64,000 bases of DNA from Shewanella intestini. Lineage in GTDB: Bacteria; Pseudomonadota; Gammaproteobacteria; Enterobacterales; Shewanellaceae. The DNA is taken from NCBI RefSeq assembly GCF_018221465.1, contig NZ_JAAIKR010000004.1, positions 186,001 through 250,000 on the forward strand, written 5' to 3'. Below the pieces are notes generated by a model, which was given only the letters and a program-made list of their open reading frames with translations, ran no database searches and had not been told where the DNA came from. This document shows, piece after piece, positions 58,857 to 64,000 of this stretch. The position numbers were made by a program, and so were the translations under genes. The first letter of the stretch is position 1, and each line of letters opens with the position of its first letter.

Positions 58857-59300
58857 TTAACCTGCCATTTGTTTTTCTTTAATTTCTGCCAAGGTCTTAC
58901 AATCAATACATTGGTCTGCTGTCGGGCGAGCTTCAAGACGGCGAATTCCAATTTCAATCCCGCAAGAATCACAAAAACCGAAGTCGTCTTCTTCAATTTT
59001 TTGTAATGTTTTCTCAATTTTCTTAATGAGCTTACGTTCTCTATCACGAGCACGTAGTTCTAGACTGAACTCTTCTTCTTGAGCTGCACGGTCTACAGGA
59101 TCAGGAAAATTAGCTGCTTCGTCTTGCATGTGGTTTAAGGTGCGATCCACTTCTTCACGTAACTGGTTGCGCCAAGCGTCTAAGATCAGTTTAAAGTGAT
59201 CTCGTTGGTCCGCATTCATATACTCTTCACCAGGCTTTTCCTGGTAAGGTTCCACACCTGCGATAGCGAGTACGCCAAGTTTTTTATTGCCTTGAGGCAT
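58857..59300 (-). CDS. dksA: RNA polymerase-binding transcription factor DksA
   Basis: DksA works with ppGpp in the secondary channel of RNA polymerase to lower rRNA and tRNA synthesis under starvation. The 147-residue sequence has the coiled coil with its acidic tip ([21 protein letters not shown] region) and a four-Cys zinc finger (CDSCGIEIG and [10 protein letters not shown]). The tRNA-Gly promoter at 11774-11801, with its GC-rich discriminator, is a plausible target. Confidence 0.97.
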   Translation of the reverse strand: MPQGNKKLGVLAIAGVEPYQEKPGEEYMNADQRDHFKLILDAWRNQLREEVDRTLNHMQDEAANFPDPVDRAAQEEEFSLELRARDRERKLIKKIEKTLQKIEEDDFGFCDSCGIEIGIRRLEARPTADQCIDCKTLAEIKEKQMAG

Positions 59301-59410
59301 AACGCATCTCCTGTAATTGTAGCGTTTAAGGGCGTCTTAAAAATTTAAGGCCGCTATCTATATCAGAATCTAAATAGGGAGGCAAATTTTTTGAATGCTA
59401 ATTTTTTGTT

Positions 59411-60121
59411 TTATGACATAGAAATAAATTTACAACTCGTTTCAATGTTCACACCTTTTGTTGACATGGCCACTTTGTAAGCTAACACTTCAACGCCCAT
59501 ATTTATCGCTTCATGTAATAAGTCAGCGTATTGTTGATCAATGTGGCTTGCGGCTTTTACGGTAGAAATGCCACTGTGCTGCACAACAAACAATAATACT
59601 GCTCTATGTCCTTGTTGTACCATTGCCATTAGCTCGCGTAAATGCTTTTGGCCTCGAGTTGTCACAGCATCTGGGAAATAACCACCTGTTTGCTCTAATA
59701 ATGTGCAACTCTTGACTTCAATATAACACTTTGCCCCTGATTGGCTAGATAACAAGATGTCTATTCGGCTATTTTCATCGCCATATTTAACTTCTCGTTT
59801 AAGGGTGTCGTAGCCTTGCAACTCTTTAATGATATTATTGTTAATGGCTTCTTCAGCAAGCGCATTGGCATTACCGGTATTGATTCCAATTAACTGGCCT
59901 TGATCATTTTCCATTAACTCGAAGGTATTGGGATACTTTCTTTTGGGGTTGTCAGATGTTGAAAACCACACTCGGTTACCTTCAAATAAACAGTTTTTCA
60001 TTGAACCTGTATTGGGGCAATGAATGGTAATAATTGAATCATCAGCAAGGCGTACATCCGTTAAAAAACGTTTGTAACGTTTTATCAGTATCCCTTGTTG
60101 CAGTGGTGGTGAATATTCCAT
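59411..60121 (-). CDS. sfsA: Sugar fermentation stimulation protein SfsA
   Basis: SfsA is a conserved protein with a PD-(D/E)XK nuclease-like core and an OB-like N terminus; in E. coli extra copies stimulate maltose use, but its role is not settled. Recognisable blocks are [40 protein letters not shown] and [19 protein letters not shown] at 60121 gives 236 residues (E. coli 234); 14 extra residues from an upstream ATG are rejected. It precedes dksA as in E. coli. Confidence 0.93.
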   Translation of the reverse strand: MEYSPPLQQGILIKRYKRFLTDVRLADDSIITIHCPNTGSMKNCLFEGNRVWFSTSDNPKRKYPNTFELMENDQGQLIGINTGNANALAEEAINNNIIKELQGYDTLKREVKYGDENSRIDILLSSQSGAKCYIEVKSCTLLEQTGGYFPDAVTTRGQKHLRELMAMVQQGHRAVLLFVVQHSGISTVKAASHIDQQYADLLHEAINMGVEVLAYKVAMSTKGVNIETSCKFISMS

Positions 60122-60291
60122 CAAATTCTTACCTGTTATGGTTAATTTAAAGAATGTTATCAAAGTTTTCTGTTGGAATATCGATAATCTTCTGTCTACA
60201 CTAATCGCCAGAAAAATAGGGGCGTTCTTTTAATATCAAGTACAAACTTGTGATTGCCCGTTTGAGCCAAAATAACGAAGGAAACCTTACC

Positions 60292-61569
60292 ATGTCATTT
60301 ATGCATGTGAAATTAACTCACCAAGCACCGGTTGCTCCTTGGGGCAATGCCAAGGTCACGTTCGAAAATCAACAAGCGTTAATTCATTTAAGCGCGCAAG
60401 AGCCGACCAGACAGGCCCAAGCTGCTGCACGTAAATTACGTAGCCAAGGCATCAATCAAGTGCAATTAGAAGGTAAGTCGTGGGATGTACATACTCAATG
60501 GGCATTTGCGCAAGGCTTTGCAACGGCAAAGGGAGATTTTGATATTCATTGGTGCGGCACTGACGCAGAGAAAACTTTATTAGCCAATCAATTTGAAGCG
60601 GCAAATTTTGCAAAGAAGTTGACCAATGCAACGCCTGAAGATTTATCGCCAGTGACGTTAGCGACAAAAGCTGCCCAGTGGTTGCAAACGATTGGTGGCT
60701 CAAACGTCACAAGTCGAATTATCAAAGGACAAGAGTTGCTCGATGAACAATGGGTGGGTATCCATGCAGTGGGTCGTGGTAGTGAGCGTCCACCAGCCAT
60801 GCTAGAGCTTGACTTTAACCCGACTGGTGATGACGATGCACCGGTTGCGGTGGCGCTTGTTGGTAAAGGTATTACATTTGACTCAGGTGGTTATAGCATT
60901 AAACCGTCAGTTGGGATGTTAACCATGAAATGTGACATGGGCGGCGCTGCGACCGTAACAGCCGCGCTAGGGCTAGCAATGCGTAATGGGCTAAATAAAC
61001 GAGTGAAATTGTTTTTATGCTGCGCTGAAAACCTTATTAGTGGCCGTGCATTTAAGCTAGGTGATATTTTAACTTATAAAAATGGCGTCACAGTTGAAGT
61101 TGTCAATACTGACGCCGAGGGGCGCTTAGTACTTGCTGATGGCTTGCAAGCCGCCAGTGAAACTAAGCCTGAATTGATCATCGACGCTGCTACTTTAACC
61201 GGAGCGGCGTATATGGCGGTTGGTAGTAGTTATAATGCTATATTCTCACCACAAGCAAACACCATCACTCAAGCCCAACGCTGCGCGGCTAGTGTCGTTG
61301 AAAATGTGTGGCCATTGCCATTAGACCCTTGGCATAAAGATATGTGTCCGTCGCCTTATGCTGACACTGCCAATAGCCGCCCAACAAAAGGCGGCGGGGC
61401 CGGTGGCGCATCTAATGCCGCGGGATTCTTATGGCGCTTTGTCGATGAACAGACGCGTTGGTTACATATCGATTTAGCCGCTGCTTTTGAAGATAACGAC
61501 TCAGGTTTGTGGTCAGCTGGTGCTACGGCGCATGGTGTCTTAACCATTGCCGAGATGTTAAATGATTAA
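60292..61569 (+). CDS. pepB: Leucyl aminopeptidase family enzyme, peptidase B
   Basis: A cytosolic M17 two-metal aminopeptidase that trims N-terminal residues from peptides. The active-site motifs are GKGITFDSGGYSIKPS, MKCDMGGAATV and the family signature NTDAEGRLVLADGL. ATG at 60292 has AAGGAAA nine bases upstream and gives 425 residues (E. coli PepB 427); the frame from 60250 adds 14 residues with no support. It has its own terminator. Confidence 0.93.
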   Translation: MSFMHVKLTHQAPVAPWGNAKVTFENQQALIHLSAQEPTRQAQAAARKLRSQGINQVQLEGKSWDVHTQWAFAQGFATAKGDFDIHWCGTDAEKTLLANQFEAANFAKKLTNATPEDLSPVTLATKAAQWLQTIGGSNVTSRIIKGQELLDEQWVGIHAVGRGSERPPAMLELDFNPTGDDDAPVAVALVGKGITFDSGGYSIKPSVGMLTMKCDMGGAATVTAALGLAMRNGLNKRVKLFLCCAENLISGRAFKLGDILTYKNGVTVEVVNTDAEGRLVLADGLQAASETKPELIIDAATLTGAAYMAVGSSYNAIFSPQANTITQAQRCAASVVENVWPLPLDPWHKDMCPSPYADTANSRPTKGGGAGGASNAAGFLWRFVDEQTRWLHIDLAAAFEDNDSGLWSAGATAHGVLTIAEMLND

Positions 61570-61612
61570 TCGTTAATTCAATTTACCTGCCGCTGATTAA
61601 TCTTGTTTTACA

Positions 61613-61635
61613 AAGCCGCATTTGCGGCTTTTTTG
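61613..61635 (+). terminator. Rho-independent terminator of pepB
   Basis: AAGCCGCA (61613-61620) and TGCGGCTT (61623-61630), tight loop, then a T tract. Confidence 0.93.
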
Positions 61636-62589
61636 TTTATTTACGTTATGATTTTCTAGCATATTAGGCTTAACTCAATAGAACGGATTTTGTGGTTATG
61701 ATGCTGCGATAACATTTAGACTCGGTTTACGTTTTAATGTTTTTATTAACTGCATTTTCACTGCCAATGAGCAATGACTTGAACGGTATGTTATGAGCCT
61801 AGGTTGTCGTTATTTATTTAAAGGGGATTGATGGGTGGAATTATCGTTTATTGAGGCTATTTACTGTTCTTCTTCATAGGAACAGATAAATGACCCATGC
61901 AATGTTTTTGTAACATTTTGGCAAAAATAAAAGGGAGGTGCACGGTTAATTTTATCGTTTTTTAAGTATAAAAAAACTTGAAAGATACTTTTTTTATACT
62001 TGTTAAAAGCTTCTAAGTCCTTTACCACTGTGGTGTTAAGTCAGACTGTGTGAGTGAAGTACGTGAAAAAACAGATGAAACGAGCAAGAGAATGCTTTAT
62101 CCGTCATATTTTGTAGCGAATTGTAAAGAAATGTCAGTTTTTCTTGATTCCGAGCCCCTAAAAAACCTAAAGTAAGCAGCGTATTTTCTGATTTCATTCG
62201 TGCTTTATATTTGTCCTTATCAAGTGGCTGAAATTTGAGCTCATTTAAATATTATCAATCTTAGTTTTAGTTAGTGTATTGCTAAGCATAAGCAAATGAT
62301 TCAGCAACAAGAATGGCTAAATTAATGTGAGTATATTGCCCATTTATTAAGGTGTATTTAATTAGGCTGATACTGCGGTGCGTTTTATTTGGATATTTTA
62401 CAAATACGATGTGAAATTAAACTAACTTAATTCCCTTAATTTGATGTAAATCTTGATATAATGCAAATAAGTTAAGTTGCTTATTTAGCTGTAAACGATT
62501 TACTGCGATGATATAAACAACAACGCTTCGTTTAACAATGATTTTCCTAATTGAAAGCAGATTGAATTGCTAAAAAATAGAGTGAATAA
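61636..62589. other. Long AT-rich non-coding interval before the GGDEF gene
   Basis: About 950 bases without a credible gene on either strand. It contains a 38-base palindrome: 13-base arms AAGTATAAAAAAA (61964-61976) and TTTTTTTATACTT (61989-62001) around a 12-base loop. An extended -10 promoter, TGATATAAT (62454-62462), lies about 128 bases before the GGDEF start; I see no good -35, as expected for extended -10 promoters. No riboswitch that I recognise is present. Confidence 0.5.
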
Positions 62590-64000
62590 ATGGTAAATAG
62601 TACACCACAGCTACTAAAAAATGTGTTGTCTGATGGTATCTTAAAAGACGATGACACTTCTACTGCAACCTTCATTGATGATGCGCTAGCGCAAGTTTGT
62701 CAGCAGGTGAAATGTGATGCTGTATTTATCATTACAAGTCAACAAGATAACCTGTTTGCCCCCAGTTTAGCCGTTGTCGATACTGCTGTACGACAAGTCG
62801 CGAGCTTTTTTAGCAATGAGCAACAATGTCAAAGTCTATTTACCCAAGGTTTACAGTCAAACCAACCGCTTGTCGATGCCCTGTCTGATAATGAACATAA
62901 TCTTGAATTTATTGCCGCTCAATTAGACTCTTTTTATGCTGCAACACCAACCGCCAAAGACATTTTATCACTATTACCTCAATTAATGACCCCGTTTTTA
63001 AAATGGAATAATGTCAATATTGTTGCAACTATTACCGTCGGTAATGTCAAAGTGATGCTTGGGTGCTTGTACATTCACAGCCACCCTTTGGCGAGCGAAC
63101 AACAAGAAGAGCTTGATGGTAGACGTTATTACTTAGAAGATGTTTCATTTCAAATTGCCTCCGCCATTGAGCTTAAGCGGGTGTCTAAATTACTTGATAA
63201 TAAAGAAAAGCAGTATCAAGAGTTATTCCAACAATTACCTATGGCTTGTGGTTTGCTTGATAACAACGATTGCATTGTGATGCAAAATCAAGTGGCGAAC
63301 CAAAGTTTACCCATTGTGGTAGGGCAAAGCTTGTTTAGCATCATCCCTGTTGATGACCACGCGCTACTGTCTGACACATTGCATATTGTACGCGTGGGAT
63401 TATTGCGCCAAGCATTTTGTGAAGTGCCATTGCAATTGGGACTAAACAAGCATTGGTATAAATTTAGTTTTTGTCATGCGTTAAATGCCCAAAATCAATT
63501 ATTGTTGATGATTGAAGATGTGACCGAGCGTTATCAACTGGCTGACGAGTTATCATTTCACTCAAATCATGATGCGTTAACGGGCCTGCCCAATCGTTTA
63601 CAGTTTGAAGCTTTACTTGAAGAAGTCTTGTCTGATGATGAAAGTATTCAAGCTTGTGTGGCATTTTTAGATTTAGATCAGTTTCAAGTGATTAATGACT
63701 TAAGTGGTCATCAAGCTGGTGATCAATTATTACAGCAAGTGGCTAAACGTCTAAAACAGTTACTGCGTAAAGGCGATGTTGTGGCCCGATTAGGGGGGGA
63801 TGAATTTGGCTTGTTGATGTATTACTCTGATGAAGAGTCTGCTAAACAAGTAGCAAAACGTATTTGCCATCAGTTATTTGAGCATGAATTTATCTGGAAT
63901 AAAGTGAAGCACAATGTCAGTGCGAGTATTGGGCTGGCTAAAATAGAAGCTGATGCTACTGATATCTATCAAGTGATGAGTCAGGCTGATGCTGCATGTC
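62590..64000 (+). CDS. GGDEF diguanylate cyclase, 3' end beyond the window
   Basis: The frame is open from ATG 62590 to the window end (470 codons). The first 200 residues look like a GAF-type sensory domain, followed by a PAS-like domain (about 210-320; FQQLPMACGLLDNNDCIVMQN) and a GGDEF domain from about residue 328 (DALTGLPNR). The active site GGDEF is intact at 63793-63807. The product-inhibition site RxxD (RKGD) lies five residues before it. It should therefore make c-di-GMP. Whether an EAL domain follows cannot be seen. No membrane segment is visible. Confidence 0.9.
   Translation, partial: MVNSTPQLLKNVLSDGILKDDDTSTATFIDDALAQVCQQVKCDAVFIITSQQDNLFAPSLAVVDTAVRQVASFFSNEQQCQSLFTQGLQSNQPLVDALSDNEHNLEFIAAQLDSFYAATPTAKDILSLLPQLMTPFLKWNNVNIVATITVGNVKVMLGCLYIHSHPLASEQQEELDGRRYYLEDVSFQIASAIELKRVSKLLDNKEKQYQELFQQLPMACGLLDNNDCIVMQNQVANQSLPIVVGQSLFSIIPVDDHALLSDTLHIVRVGLLRQAFCEVPLQLGLNKHWYKFSFCHALNAQNQLLLMIEDVTERYQLADELSFHSNHDALTGLPNRLQFEALLEEVLSDDESIQACVAFLDLDQFQVINDLSGHQAGDQLLQQVAKRLKQLLRKGDVVARLGGDEFGLLMYYSDEESAKQVAKRICHQLFEHEFIWNKVKHNVSASIGLAKIEADATDIYQVMSQADAAC

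Overview
The window is a continuous piece of gammaproteobacterial chromosome, most likely from a low-GC marine Shewanella. The evidence is gene order and protein type: orn/rsgA/psd/mscM, tRNA-Gly next to orn, tsaE-amiB-mutL-miaA-hfq-hflXKC, a petABC bc1 complex followed by sspAB, an argD/astA/astD block near pabA, crp near prkB-yheU-yheT, and dksA-gluQ-pcnB-folK-panBC. It is mostly core housekeeping sequence. I see no phage, integron, insertion sequence, CRISPR array or rRNA.

Layout. 1-2.2 kb: 3' part of parC, then an octamer repeat array. 2.8-11.1 kb: a minus-strand run of bfd (with a Fur-like box), a 2-hydroxyacid dehydrogenase, a glycerophosphodiesterase, mscM, a DMT transporter, psd and rsgA. 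11.2-12.5 kb: orn, then four identical tRNA-Gly(GCC) genes with three degenerate tRNA-like units between the first and second. 12.9-22 kb: an unknown 151-aa protein, then tsaE, amiB, mutL, miaA, hfq, hflX, hflK, hflC. 22.4-26.1 kb: petABC and sspAB. 26.2-35.6 kb: pabA, a lipoprotein S9 peptidase, an HDOD protein, and an arginine-succinylation operon (argD/astC, astA, astD) with a DUF1338 gene. 35.9-39 kb: histidine kinase, response regulator and PepSY protein, then crp. 39.3-45.2 kb: a Sel1/TPR protein, prkB, yheU, yheT, and a Tat-signal subunit with a GMC dehydrogenase. 45.5-48.2 kb: arsR-gapdh-arsJ, which exports arsenate as 1-arseno-3-phosphoglycerate. 48.4-53.9 kb: a TIGR02444 protein, the ABC-F ATPase yheS, yheV, a threonine-aldolase-like enzyme, a tiny repeat lipoprotein and a DUF4124 protein. 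54-60 kb: panC, panB, folK, pcnB, gluQ, dksA, sfsA. 60.3-64 kb: pepB, a long leader region, and a GGDEF protein that runs off the end.

The most unusual signal is intergenic. Four unrelated tandem arrays, at 2.3, 12.5, 40.3 and 48.9 kb, all have a period of exactly 8 bp but different unit sequences. Two are built of ordered blocks of unit variants. No standard repeat family that I recognise explains them. The second unusual signal is the set of three 71-bp pseudo-tRNA units inside the tRNA-Gly cluster. A third, well-supported observation is that pcnB appears to start at ATT, as known for E. coli pcnB.

All functions are inferred by reading sequence and from remembered family features. No database search was run.
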